Numbered from the stretch's first letter, positions 34,404-43,226 are shown. The stretch is DNA of 48,565 bases from Chryseobacterium populi (GCF_000282115.1 NZ_AKJY01000024.1:1-48565); one strand, 5' to 3'. The notes: generated by a model from the sequence alone, not told the origin. Program-made: numbers and translations.

Positions 34404-35534
34404 TTATAATCTTTGTCTAAGCACAGGAACTACGGATTTTTTCCATTCATAGAAATCTCCGGCAATAATATGTTTTCTGGCTACTTTTACCAAGTCCAAA
34501 TAAAACGCTAAGTTATGAATTGACGCAATCTGTTTTGCCAGATATTCTTTAGATACAAACAAATGACGTAAATAAGCTTTTGAATATTCTTTATCTACAA
34601 AACTTGTCCCAAACTCATCCAAAGGCGAAAAATCACGCTTCCATTTTTCATTTTTAAGATTCATAACCCCTTGCCAGGTAAAGAGCATTGCATTTCTTGC
34701 ATTTCTTGTCGGCATTACACAATCCATCATGTCGATTCCCAGACCTATTGATTCCAGAATATTCCACGGAGTTCCTACTCCCATAAGATATCTTGGTTTT
34801 TCTTTAGGCAGAATATCGGTTACCTCATCGGTGATCCTGTACATTTCCTCTTCAGGCTCCCCTACAGAAAGTCCTCCGATGGCATTTCCTTCTGCCCCGG
34901 CTTCAGAAATAACTTCAGCAGATATTTTTCTTAAGTCAGAATAAGTTGATCCCTGAACGATAGGAAAAAGCCTTTGCTTGTAACCGTAAAGTTCAGGATT
35001 CTGCTTTGTCCAGTCAATACATCTTTTTAACCAGCGGTGAGTAAGCTCCATGGAAGATTTTGCATGGTTATATTCGCAGGGATAAGGGGTACATTCATCA
35101 AACGCCATAAAAATATCCGCTCCGATCTGTCTCTGAATCTCCATTGATTTTTCCGGGCTGAACATATGATAACTTCCGTCAATATGAGATTTAAACCGGG
35201 CCCCTTCTTCTGTCATTTTCCGGCTGCTTGCCAATGAAAACACCTGAAAACCTCCTGAATCTGTAAGAATAGGAAGATCCCAATTCATGAACTTGTGCAG
35301 ACCTCCTGCATCCTGCATGGTTTCCATTCCCGGACGAAGGTATAAATGATAGGTGTTACCCAAAATAATCTGGGCTTTAATATCTTCTTTTAATTCTCTC
35401 TGATGAACCGTTTTTACGCTGGCTACAGTTCCCACCGGCATAAAAATAGGCGTCTGGATTTTACCGTGATCTGTAGTAATTTCTCCTGCTCTTGCCTTTC
35501 CTTCAGAGGTTTTTTCTATATTAAAAAATTTCAT
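34404..35534 (-). CDS. tgt: tRNA-guanine transglycosylase (Tgt) without zinc cysteines
   Basis: 376 residues. The TIM-barrel is typical: LILGNTYHLYLRPG-like segment near residue 58, DSGGFQVFSL at about 92, GGLSVGEP near 222 and MDCVMPTRNARNAMLF near 267. It exchanges guanine-34 in GUN-anticodon tRNAs for preQ1 or queuine. In E. coli and Zymomonas a CxCxxC plus a histidine bind zinc after the PLDP segment; here the segment is PLDEFGTSFVDKEYSKAYL (from about 304) with no cysteine, while the histidine of SIHNLAFYL (about 340) remains. The lptG-like gene follows after eight bases. Confidence 0.95.
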   Translation of the reverse strand: MKFFNIEKTSEGKARAGEITTDHGKIQTPIFMPVGTVASVKTVHQRELKEDIKAQIILGNTYHLYLRPGMETMQDAGGLHKFMNWDLPILTDSGGFQVFSLASSRKMTEEGARFKSHIDGSYHMFSPEKSMEIQRQIGADIFMAFDECTPYPCEYNHAKSSMELTHRWLKRCIDWTKQNPELYGYKQRLFPIVQGSTYSDLRKISAEVISEAGAEGNAIGGLSVGEPEEEMYRITDEVTDILPKEKPRYLMGVGTPWNILESIGLGIDMMDCVMPTRNARNAMLFTWQGVMNLKNEKWKRDFSPLDEFGTSFVDKEYSKAYLRHLFVSKEYLAKQIASIHNLAFYLDLVKVARKHIIAGDFYEWKKSVVPVLRQRL

Positions 35535-35608
35535 TCGTATATTTTTTTACTTCACCACTGCTGTGGTTGATATTTTTTGTCGAATGGAATATCTCTCTCC
35601 ATCATCAA

Positions 35609-35977
35609 TTATCTTGCGAAAGAAGGTACATTTGGATTTTTCTTTAATTTATCCTTTACATACTGGTCTGCTTTCGGGTCTTTTTTTAATAATATTTTTT
35701 GTGCATCTTCTGCAATATCATTCATTTTTTCTTTTACCACATAATATTTGAAGCTCTCCACAAAATCTTCTGATTTTACATGATGGATTTTCAGGACAAA
35801 TCTTGTTCCGGCTTCCAGGTTTGAATTAGGGTACATAAAAGTCGCCTGATCATTAATGGCCAGATCGGCAAGAATTTCTGACATTTTATCCCCAGGGATA
35901 AGATTTTTTGGTTTGTCTATATAATCTCTACAGGAAAACATAAACAGTAAAATAAAAAGGCAAATCAATTTTTTCAT
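35609..35977 (-). CDS. DUF4296 lipoprotein
   Basis: 122 residues. Lipoprotein signal MKKLICLFILLFMFSC, cysteine 16. The segment KPKNLIPGDKMSEILADLAINDQA is the conserved core of DUF4296, and the C-terminal third is Lys/Asp-rich. Function unknown. Its ATG overlaps the stop codon of the glycosyltransferase gene (ATGA), so it is translationally coupled to it; this pair is common in flavobacteria. Confidence 0.85.
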   Translation of the reverse strand: MKKLICLFILLFMFSCRDYIDKPKNLIPGDKMSEILADLAINDQATFMYPNSNLEAGTRFVLKIHHVKSEDFVESFKYYVVKEKMNDIAEDAQKILLKKDPKADQYVKDKLKKNPNVPSFAR

Positions 35978-36690
35978 AATCTGTTAATTAATGATTTCCA
36001 TTTTAAATTTAAAACGCCAAAGACCGCTTCATGAATGATTCCGCCATTCATTTTGCTTTCTCCTAATATCCTGTTTGTAAAAATGATGGGCACTTCTACA
36101 ATTTTAAAACCTTTTTTAAAGGCTCTGAATTTCATTTCAATCTGAAATCCATATCCTTTCAGCCTCACATTATCAAGGCCGATTTCTTCTAGAACTTTTC
36201 TTGAAAAACAAACGAAACCTGCTGTTGTATCATGAATCGGAAGCCCTAAAATAAACCTTACATATTTTGAAGCAAAATACGAAAGCAAAACTCTTCCCAT
36301 GGGCCAGTTGACAACATTCACTCCTTTGGAATAGCGGGAACCGATTGCCATATCTGCATTTAAACAGGCTTCAAAAAGTTTAGGCAGATCTTTAGGATTA
36401 TGTGAAAAATCGGCATCCATTTCAAAAATATAGTCATAATTATTCTGAATGGCCCAATTAAAACCATGAATGTATGCTTTCCCCAAACCATCTTTTATGT
36501 GTCTTATTGACAGATGCAGATTATGGGAGAACCTTTTCTGCAAACCTTTTACCACCTCAGCAGTTCCATCCGGAGAAGTATCATCTACTACTAAAACATG
36601 GAAGTCTTCCTCCAACGCAAAAACCGCGGAAATAATATTTTCAATATTTTCCTTTTCGTTATAGGTTGGGATAATGACAAGTTTTTTCAT
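35974..36690 (-). CDS. Polyprenol-phosphate mannosyltransferase-like glycosyltransferase (GT2, DPM1-like)
   Basis: 238 residues from the ATG at 36690 (MKKLVIIPTYNEKENIENII); an upstream in-frame ATG at 36735 precedes the promoter box and is rejected. GT2 features are VVDDTSPDGT (nucleotide binding), FEMDADFSHNPKDLP (DxD-type metal site), DTTAGFVCFSR and the C-terminal RILGESKMN. The family transfers mannose or another sugar to a polyprenyl phosphate at the inner membrane. There is no C-terminal membrane domain. DUF4296 is coupled downstream by a four-base overlap. Confidence 0.9.
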   Translation of the reverse strand: MKKLVIIPTYNEKENIENIISAVFALEEDFHVLVVDDTSPDGTAEVVKGLQKRFSHNLHLSIRHIKDGLGKAYIHGFNWAIQNNYDYIFEMDADFSHNPKDLPKLFEACLNADMAIGSRYSKGVNVVNWPMGRVLLSYFASKYVRFILGLPIHDTTAGFVCFSRKVLEEIGLDNVRLKGYGFQIEMKFRAFKKGFKIVEVPIIFTNRILGESKMNGGIIHEAVFGVLNLKWKSLINRL

Positions 36691-36699
36691 TTCAGTTTG

Positions 36700-36707
36700 C
36701 AAAGATA
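36700..36707 (-). promoter_or_regulatory. -7 promoter box TATCTTTG for the glycosyltransferase gene
   Basis: Exact TAnnTTTG on the minus strand, nine bases before the ATG at 36690. It fixes that start and is divergent from the box at 36745. Confidence 0.6.
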
Positions 36708-36744
36708 GTTTATTTAACCTTTTTATTTTATACAAAATAATCTA

Positions 36745-36752
36745 TAATTTTG
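36745..36752 (+). promoter_or_regulatory. -7 promoter box TAATTTTG for the DUF4271-hemD operon
   Basis: Exact TAnnTTTG match. The first in-frame start codon beyond it is the TTG at 36767, which argues against starts further upstream. Confidence 0.6.
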
Positions 36753-36766
36753 CAAAAAATATTCCG

Positions 36767-37435
36767 TTGCCACGATCACAAAATTTTACAAACCATATAA
36801 GAATACCTGAGAACAATGACTGGGTAATCTTTATATTGCTGGGCTGCATCTTTTTATATGTTTTCATGATGAATATTATAGAAAGAGAAGCCAACCTGAA
36901 AGACTTTCTGCTGCAAAAATATTTTGACGCAAGTAATAATTTGCCCAGCTGGATTATCACTTCCTGTGTCACAGCTCTTACTTTGGCCGTTCTGGTATCC
37001 CAGTATATCCCGATAGTGCCAAAACATATTGCAGATTTACAGATTGCAGGATACCGGTTGAATAAATTTGGGTATTGTTTAATAGTTGTCATATTTTTTT
37101 ATGCCATAAAATCTACACTAGGTTTTTTATTCTACCAGAGTATAGGTGATGGCAAAAAATGGTCAATTTTTTATTTTACCTCTACTAAATTCTATTTTAT
37201 TTTATCGTTTTTACTGATAATTTTAAATGTGACCCACTATTATTTCCCTATAGACAGAAATAAAGCATTTTTTTATTATTTATGCTTTTTTGCTTTTGTA
37301 TTTATATTCAAGATTTTTTTCTATTTATTTCACAAAAACAATATATTACCAAAAAAATGGTATTATAAATTTTTGTATATTTGCACCCTCCAAATCGCAC
37401 CATTATTGTTGGTTTGGAAATTACTATTTTTTTAA
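36767..37435 (+). CDS. DUF4271 membrane protein
   Basis: 222 residues if translation begins at the TTG at 36767 (MPRSQNFTNHIRIPENNDW). The frame is open back to an ATG at 36674, but that lies inside the divergent glycosyltransferase gene and upstream of the promoter box. The product has about six to seven membrane helices and the conserved N-terminal PENNDWVIFILLGC of DUF4271. Function unknown. The uroporphyrinogen-III synthase gene follows after three bases, a pairing seen widely in Bacteroidota. Confidence 0.8.
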   Translation: MPRSQNFTNHIRIPENNDWVIFILLGCIFLYVFMMNIIEREANLKDFLLQKYFDASNNLPSWIITSCVTALTLAVLVSQYIPIVPKHIADLQIAGYRLNKFGYCLIVVIFFYAIKSTLGFLFYQSIGDGKKWSIFYFTSTKFYFILSFLLIILNVTHYYFPIDRNKAFFYYLCFFAFVFIFKIFFYLFHKNNILPKKWYYKFLYICTLQIAPLLLVWKLLFF

Positions 37436-37438
37436 TAA

Positions 37439-38188
37439 ATGTCAATGATGAGAATAAAGTCTATATTGGTTTCTCAACCAGCGCCTAGTGAATCTTCTCC
37501 ATATCTGGATATAGCGAAGAAGGAAAAAATAAAGATTGACTTTCGTCCTTTTATCCACGTCGAAGGGGTTGACAACAAGGAGCTTAGAACACAGAAAATA
37601 GATCTGACGCAGTATACTGGAATTATATTCACCAGTAAAAATGCGATTGATCATTACTTTAGATTGGCTGAAGAACTTCGCTTTGCGGTTCCGGATACGA
37701 TGAGATATATCTGCCAGTCTGAAGCTATTGCCAATTATCTCCAAAAACATATTGTTTACAGAAAAAGAAAAATCAGTTTCGGTGAGAAAAATTTCTCAGA
37801 TTTGGCCCCCCTTTTCAAGAAATTCCCGACTGAAAAATATCTTTTACCGTCTTCAGATGTGTTGAGTCCGGACATTTCTAAGACCATGGATTCAGCCAAC
37901 GTTGACTGGACAAGAGCAATTATGTACAGAACGGTTTGCAGTGACCTGACGGATGTTAACATCAAAGAATATGACATGTTGATATTCTTTAGTCCGCAAG
38001 GAATCAAGTCTTTACAGCAGAACTTCCCGGATTTTCAGCAGGATGAAACTAAAATCGGTGTTTTTGGAAACACTACTTTAGCAGCAGCAGAGGAAGCTTC
38101 TTTAAGGGTAGATTTAATGGCTCCTACAAAGGAAACGCCATCCATGACAATGGCTTTGGAAAAATATGTTAAAAGCCTTCACAAATAG
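37439..38188 (+). CDS. hemD: Uroporphyrinogen-III synthase
   Basis: 249 residues. The two-domain HemD fold is suggested by ILVSQPAPS, GIIFTSKNAIDHYF (residues 61-74), LLPSSDVLSPDI, YDMLIFFSPQGIKSL and FGNTTLAAAEEASLRVDLMAP. It cyclises and inverts ring D of hydroxymethylbilane in heme synthesis. HemD is poorly conserved, so the call rests on these segments and family context. It is three bases behind the DUF4271 gene; the start could be any of the ATGs at codons 1, 3 or 4. Confidence 0.88.
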   Translation: MSMMRIKSILVSQPAPSESSPYLDIAKKEKIKIDFRPFIHVEGVDNKELRTQKIDLTQYTGIIFTSKNAIDHYFRLAEELRFAVPDTMRYICQSEAIANYLQKHIVYRKRKISFGEKNFSDLAPLFKKFPTEKYLLPSSDVLSPDISKTMDSANVDWTRAIMYRTVCSDLTDVNIKEYDMLIFFSPQGIKSLQQNFPDFQQDETKIGVFGNTTLAAAEEASLRVDLMAPTKETPSMTMALEKYVKSLHK

Positions 38189-38210
38189 CATTTAATATTC
38201 TACATAAAAC

Positions 38211-38248
38211 AGCCGTCTTTTCATTAAAAGGAAAGATGGCTTTTTTTT
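38211..38248 (+). terminator. Rho-independent terminator behind hemD
   Basis: Ten-bp stem AGCCGTCTTT/AAAGATGGCT (38211-38220 with 38232-38241, one G-T pair) followed by eight T. Confidence 0.85.
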
Positions 38249-38251
38249 AAC

Positions 38252-38259
38252 TAAATTTG
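38252..38259 (+). promoter_or_regulatory. -7 promoter box TAAATTTG for the S9 peptidase gene
   Basis: Exact TAnnTTTG match three bases behind the hemD terminator and 17 bases before the ATG at 38277. Confidence 0.55.
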
Positions 38260-38276
38260 AACAAGAATTAATATTG

Positions 38277-40325
38277 ATGAAAGTTCCACAGGCGAAGAAA
38301 ATAGAAAAGATACTAGAAATACACGGAGACCGGAGAAATGATCATTATTTCTGGCTCAATGAAAGAGAGAATCCTGAAGTCATACAATACCTTGAAGATG
38401 AAAATGCTTACGCAGATTTCATGATGAAGGATACCGAAGATTTTCAGAATGAGCTCTTCGAAGAAATGAAATCCCGGTACAAAAAAGATGATGAATCTCT
38501 ACCTTATTTCTTTAATGGATACTGGTATATTGTACGATATGAAGAGGGAAAAGAATATCCTATTTTCTGCAGGAAACACAAAAGCCTGGATAACACTGAA
38601 GAAATTATTTTAGATGTAAACATTCTTGCTGAAGGAAAAACCTTTTTTGAAGTGGGAAGTGTGGCAGTAAGCCCTAATAATCAACTGGCTTCTTTTTCCT
38701 CTGATGATGTGGGAAGAAGAATTTACAATATCAATTTTAAAAACCTTATAACAGGAGAGATCTTACCTGATACCATTCTTAATACAACAGGAAAAGCAGT
38801 GTGGGCCAATGATAATGAGCATGTCTTTTATATCAGGAAAGATAAAAACCTGCGGGCCTTCCAGGTTTACAGACATAAACTGGGAACAGATTCTTCCGAA
38901 GATATTTTAATCTTCCACGAAAAGGATGATACTTTTGATGTGAATGTTTTCAAAACAAAATCTTTGAAATATATTTTCATTGCCAGCTCAAGTACAATCT
39001 CGGATGAGCATCGTTTTATTCCGTCTGATAATGTTTTTGCGGAATGGACTATCATTCAGCAGAGAATTGATGATTTGGAATATTCTGTTGAACATTATAA
39101 AGATGAATTTTATATCATTACCAATGCAGATGATGCAATCAATTTTAAAATTGCAAAAACAAAAATAGATAACTGCGGGAAGGAAAACTGGGTAGATGTA
39201 ATTCCGCACCGGGCGGAAGTTTTACTGGAAGGTTTTGAAATATTTAAAGATTATCTGGTTCTTGAAGAAAGGGAAAGAGGATTGCTTCAGATCAAAATTA
39301 TTGATGAGAAAACACAGGAGGCTTATTATCTCCCTTTTTCAGATCCTACTTATACTGCCTATATCGGAATTAACCTTGAGTTTGACACCGAAGTATTACG
39401 TTATGGCTATACTTCACTCACCAAACCAAGCTCAACATTTGAATATAACATGAAGGAGAAAACCACGAAACTTCTTAAACAACAGGAGGTTTTAGGCGGA
39501 AAATTCATCCCTGAAAATTATATTTCGGAAAGAATATGGGCAGATTCAAGAGATGGGAAAACCAAAGTTCCTATTTCCCTGGTATACCATAAAAACACAA
39601 AAAAAACGGCAGATACCCCTCTTCTTTTATATGGCTACGGAAGCTACGGACATACGGTAGATGCCAGCTTTTCCAATGTGAGATTATCAATTCTCGACAG
39701 GGGGTTTATTTATGCCATAGCCCATATCCGGGGTGGAGAATACTTAGGAAGAGAATGGTATGAAGACGGGAAAATGTTATTTAAAAAGAATACGTTCTTT
39801 GATTTTATAGATGCGGGAAAACATTTAATAAAAGAAAACTACACTTCATCAAAGCATTTATATGCCATGGGCGGAAGTGCCGGAGGCTTATTGGTGGGAG
39901 CAGTTGTGAATTATGAGCCTAATTTATTTAATGGTATTGTAGCCCAGGTCCCGTTTGTGGATGTGGTTACCACAATGCTGGACGAAACTATTCCACTGAC
40001 AACCGGTGAGTATGATGAATGGGGAAATCCGAATGATGAAGAATATTATCATTATATGAAAGACTATTCACCTTATGATAATATTGAGGCAAAAGATTAT
40101 CCGCACATGCTTATTACAACAGGTCTGCATGATTCACAGGTTCAATATTGGGAACCGGCAAAATGGACCGCAAAATTGAGAGAGCTAAAAACCGATGACC
40201 ATCTTTTACTTTTCAAAACGGATATGAGCGCCGGGCACGGAGGCGCAAGCGGAAGATTTGAATCATTAAAAGAAGACGCACTGGAATATGCTTTCCTGTT
40301 AAAATTAGAAAATAAAAAAGAATGA
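38277..40325 (+). CDS. S9A prolyl oligopeptidase / oligopeptidase B-type peptidase
   Basis: 682 residues from the ATG at 38277 (a TTG directly before it is also in frame). An N-terminal beta-propeller (about 70-400) is followed by the alpha/beta-hydrolase domain. The triad is S534 in MGGSAGGLL, D619 in GLHDSQVQY and H654 in SAGHGGASGR. YGYGSYGHTVD (about 455) and HIRGGEYLGREWYEDG match oligopeptidase B, which cleaves short peptides after basic residues. No signal peptide, so cytoplasmic. The next gene overlaps its stop codon by four bases. Confidence 0.93.
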   Translation: MKVPQAKKIEKILEIHGDRRNDHYFWLNERENPEVIQYLEDENAYADFMMKDTEDFQNELFEEMKSRYKKDDESLPYFFNGYWYIVRYEEGKEYPIFCRKHKSLDNTEEIILDVNILAEGKTFFEVGSVAVSPNNQLASFSSDDVGRRIYNINFKNLITGEILPDTILNTTGKAVWANDNEHVFYIRKDKNLRAFQVYRHKLGTDSSEDILIFHEKDDTFDVNVFKTKSLKYIFIASSSTISDEHRFIPSDNVFAEWTIIQQRIDDLEYSVEHYKDEFYIITNADDAINFKIAKTKIDNCGKENWVDVIPHRAEVLLEGFEIFKDYLVLEERERGLLQIKIIDEKTQEAYYLPFSDPTYTAYIGINLEFDTEVLRYGYTSLTKPSSTFEYNMKEKTTKLLKQQEVLGGKFIPENYISERIWADSRDGKTKVPISLVYHKNTKKTADTPLLLYGYGSYGHTVDASFSNVRLSILDRGFIYAIAHIRGGEYLGREWYEDGKMLFKKNTFFDFIDAGKHLIKENYTSSKHLYAMGGSAGGLLVGAVVNYEPNLFNGIVAQVPFVDVVTTMLDETIPLTTGEYDEWGNPNDEEYYHYMKDYSPYDNIEAKDYPHMLITTGLHDSQVQYWEPAKWTAKLRELKTDDHLLLFKTDMSAGHGGASGRFESLKEDALEYAFLLKLENKKE

Positions 40326-40663
40326 TCAACGAAGCTGAATACTGGAAAAAAATAGAACAGTTTTTTGAAGACAACTTCCAGACTGAAAAAAATCCGCCGA
40401 TTGAAACCTTATTGTTTTTAATCGGGCTTCAGGAATTAGGAAGCGGACAGCAGAAATATACTAAAGATGATAAAGTAAATTTAATACATATTGCTGTCTG
40501 CAGATTACTGGAGCCTTTTGGATATTATAAGTTCTCACATTATGAAGACGGATGGCCACAGTTTGACAAGCTGGAAGAACTTCCTGAATTAAGGCCAAAC
40601 GAACAGGCTTTGCTTATGAAAAAAGCAATTATCCAATATTTTCAGGATGAAGAATTAATCTGA
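40322..40663 (+). CDS. Small conserved protein coupled to the S9 peptidase gene
   Basis: 113 residues, no signal peptide or membrane helix. The segments IETLLFLIGLQELGSGQQKYTKDDKVNLIHIAVCRLLEPFGYY and DGWPQFDKLEELPELRPNEQ are well ordered, mostly helical and look conserved. I do not recognise a function. Its ATG overlaps the peptidase stop (ATGA), so the two proteins are made together. A terminator follows. Confidence 0.8.
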   Translation: MINEAEYWKKIEQFFEDNFQTEKNPPIETLLFLIGLQELGSGQQKYTKDDKVNLIHIAVCRLLEPFGYYKFSHYEDGWPQFDKLEELPELRPNEQALLMKKAIIQYFQDEELI

Positions 40664-40681
40664 AAATATCATTGGTATATT

Positions 40682-40715
40682 AAAATGGAGAGTAGTTTTT
40701 ACTCCCCATTTTTAT
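40682..40715 (+). terminator. Rho-independent terminator
   Basis: Twelve-base arms (40682-40693 and 40701-40712) pair with a single mismatch, and T residues follow. Confidence 0.75.
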
Positions 40716-40736
40716 TTTGTATTTCGAGACTTTAAA

Positions 40737-40810
40737 TAAGTTTTGGCTAAAGCCAATAGATTTTCTTTTAATGAAAAAACGGGCTAAAGCCCGTCCCATT
40801 GAATATTTTT
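40737..40810. repeat. GGCTAAAGCC palindromic repeat, copy B
   Basis: Two perfect palindromes, TTGGCTAAAGCCAA (40743-40756, 6-bp arms) and ACGGGCTAAAGCCCGT (40779-40794, 7-bp arms), are separated by a 22-base T-rich spacer and followed by CCATTGAATATT. It lies between convergent genes and is clearly related to copy A at 27644-27728. No gene is seen in 40664-40838. Confidence 0.8.
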
Positions 40811-40838
40811 AATTTAACTGACAAGAAATCTATCAAAA

Positions 40839-41327
40839 TTAGCCATTCAGAATCCCTTCCAGCTGATTCAAGCCCATTTTGAAGCCTTCTTCAAATCCCA
40901 TTTCCAATTGTTGCTTAAGAGCCTCTTGTGATGGAAAGTGAATATTAACCGTAACTTTAGTTCCCTCTTCTACACCTGTAAAGCCTACCAGCCATTGAGC
41001 CTGTGGAAAAGATTCATTGATATTTCCTTTATCATCACAGAAAGCATCAATTCCGTCGAAACTTCTGTGTTCCATGATTTCACCGTACTTCACCTGTGAA
41101 TATACTTTTTCTCCCTCCGGACCTATCATGGCATAGAGCCAGATTCCGCCTTCTTTGAAATCCTGTTTTACAGTTTCACATTTCCAGGGTTTTGGAGCCC
41201 ACCATTGATCCAATAATTCGGATTTGGTAAAATAATCCCACACTTTCGAAACATCAGCGTTATAAATTTTCATTACGTATACGCTGTTTGAGTCAAAATC
41301 TTTGTTAAAGACGATATTTGATTCCAT
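40839..41327 (-). CDS. SRPBCC / AHSA1-domain protein
   Basis: 162 residues. MKIYNADVSKVWDYFTKSELLDQWWAPKPWKCET is the N-terminal signature of the activator-of-Hsp90 (AHSA1) branch of the START-like superfamily, and ALKQQLEMGFEEGFKMGLNQLEGIL is its C-terminal helix. Members bind small hydrophobic ligands or have no known function; the bacterial versions are not proven chaperone partners. It is transcribed alone. Confidence 0.88.
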   Translation of the reverse strand: MESNIVFNKDFDSNSVYVMKIYNADVSKVWDYFTKSELLDQWWAPKPWKCETVKQDFKEGGIWLYAMIGPEGEKVYSQVKYGEIMEHRSFDGIDAFCDDKGNINESFPQAQWLVGFTGVEEGTKVTVNIHFPSQEALKQQLEMGFEEGFKMGLNQLEGILNG

Positions 41328-41343
41328 AAGTAATTATTTTTAA

Positions 41344-41351
41344 CAAACTTA
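41344..41351 (-). promoter_or_regulatory. -7 promoter box TAAGTTTG for the AHSA1 gene
   Basis: Exact TAnnTTTG on the minus strand, 16 bases before the ATG. The remaining intergenic stretch to 41527 is AT-rich without a clear promoter box for the histidine kinase gene. Confidence 0.5.
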
Positions 41352-41527
41352 CTATTTTAATTTCTGACAGGACTTTTCATAGGACAAGTAATCAAATATT
41401 TATAATTAAATGTTAAAAAACATTCTTTTAAGAAAAAAAATACAATTTTTTGGCTCGTTTTTTGTTCATGAAGTCATAAAATAATTAATTTTAACATTCA
41501 TCATTCCAAATAAATTAAAATAAAGTA

Positions 41528-43075
41528 ATGAATAACAAATTCATCCCAATAATTTCAGTGTTTATGACGATCTCACTGATTGTCTTTGTGACGCTCCAAT
41601 TTTATTGGCTGAAAGGATATTACGGTGCCTTAGAGCAGGACTTTTCAAACAAGGTTTACTCTGCCCTGGAAAGCACTACCAAAAGTATCTCCGAAATTGA
41701 AGTGGAAAAATACCTGAATGATGATTTTAAAAATTTCAGAAAAAATATTCTGGCAAATAATGATCAGCCTTCTTTAACGACTATTCAGCAGGTGAAAGAT
41801 TCCGGTACTCAGAGACAGATCATTTACTCTAAAAATATTATTGAAAAAACCCAGCTTCCGATTTCTCAAAAAGGAGATTCAATAAAGCTTACTACGTTAT
41901 ATACGGACGAAGCCGCTTATAAAATAAAAAGAGACACAACCAACCGTGAGCTTCTGACTGCCGATATCAATCAGGATATTGAAAACGGTGATTATTCCAT
42001 GAAAGAATTTGCAAAAATATATGGAAATAACTTACCTATTACGAAAAGAGTGAATGGGAAGATCCTGGATTCGGTAATTACAAAAGAACTGAGAATAAGA
42101 GGAATTACTGCAAAATTCGGATACGGGATCACAGACAAAAATAATCACCTTACAAGTGTTACCAATAAGATTTACAAAGAGAAAAATGACAGCAATACTT
42201 ACAGCTATCCTATTTTCACCGATCAAAAAGACCGGACTTTATATAATCTGGCATTGGTTTTCCCTAAAAAGGAATACTCCTTGGCAATGAACAACTGGCC
42301 TATGCTTTTGGGAACATTCCTTTCACTACTGACGATTCTCGGAATTTACATTATTTCCATCAATTATATGATGAAGCAGAAAAAACTGGCAGAGGTGAAA
42401 ACCGACTTTATCAATAATATGTCGCATGAATTTAAAACCCCGCTGGCAACTATTTCTGTAGCAACCGATTCTTTAGCCAATGATAAAATTGCGACCAACC
42501 CTGATAAGGTAAAGTATTATTCTGAGCTGATCAAGCAGGAGAATTTAAGAATGAAGAAGCAGGTGGAAAATGTTCTTAACATGTCTAAGCTTGAAAGAAA
42601 TGAGGTGGAATTATTCCTAAAGGAAACCAATGTAAGGGAGCTGATTAAAAAGACCACAGAATCTTTCAATCTCATTGTATCCCAAAGGAACGGTTCACTC
42701 ACCCAGGAATTTAATGCCACTCATTATAATTTCAAAATAGATGAGTTCCATATTTCAAATATGCTGGTGAATCTTCTGGATAATGCCAATAAATACTCTC
42801 CGGAAGCTCCTGAAATTCACGTAAAAACCAGGAATGAGGGCAGCCTGTATGTCATTGAAATTTCAGACAAAGGAATGGGAATGGAAACCCATAATAAAAC
42901 AAAGATTTTTGAAAAATTCTTCAGGGAAGAAACAGGAAATATCCATAATGTAAAAGGACAGGGTCTGGGGCTTTCTTATGTTAAAAAAATTGTAGAGCTG
43001 CATAAAGGACAGATCATTGTAGACTCTCATAAAGATAAAGGAAGTACGTTTATCATTAAACTGCCGATGACGTAG
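41528..43075 (+). CDS. Sensor histidine kinase, RprX-like
   Basis: 515 residues. Membrane helix 1 (about 6-28), an extracytoplasmic sensor domain (about 30-255) and helix 2 (about 257-281) precede the dimerisation domain with phospho-accepting H300 in NMSHEFKTPLATIS. The ATPase domain shows the N-box LVNLLDNANKYS, G1 ISDKGMGM, the F-box FEKFFRE, and G2 GQGLGLSYVKKI. The response-regulator gene follows after 151 bases. The pair resembles RprXY of Bacteroides; the stimulus is not known. Confidence 0.92.
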   Translation: MNNKFIPIISVFMTISLIVFVTLQFYWLKGYYGALEQDFSNKVYSALESTTKSISEIEVEKYLNDDFKNFRKNILANNDQPSLTTIQQVKDSGTQRQIIYSKNIIEKTQLPISQKGDSIKLTTLYTDEAAYKIKRDTTNRELLTADINQDIENGDYSMKEFAKIYGNNLPITKRVNGKILDSVITKELRIRGITAKFGYGITDKNNHLTSVTNKIYKEKNDSNTYSYPIFTDQKDRTLYNLALVFPKKEYSLAMNNWPMLLGTFLSLLTILGIYIISINYMMKQKKLAEVKTDFINNMSHEFKTPLATISVATDSLANDKIATNPDKVKYYSELIKQENLRMKKQVENVLNMSKLERNEVELFLKETNVRELIKKTTESFNLIVSQRNGSLTQEFNATHYNFKIDEFHISNMLVNLLDNANKYSPEAPEIHVKTRNEGSLYVIEISDKGMGMETHNKTKIFEKFFREETGNIHNVKGQGLGLSYVKKIVELHKGQIIVDSHKDKGSTFIIKLPMT

Positions 43076-43226
43076 ATCATGAATAAGGAGTAATGAGTAA
43101 TCAATGATACCGGAAGTCAATCATCATTTATCAATAATCAATTGAATATAACAACCATTTAACAAAAATATATAAGAAGAGAGAGTGAGGGAATCATTCT
43201 TATTATTAATTTTTAATTTTAAAATT

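Noticed and set aside
35554..35567. Hairpin ACCAC/GTGGT as a terminator of the glycosyltransferase-DUF4296 operon
   Set aside because: The stem is only five bases, and the T-run lies on the plus strand, the wrong side for these minus-strand genes.
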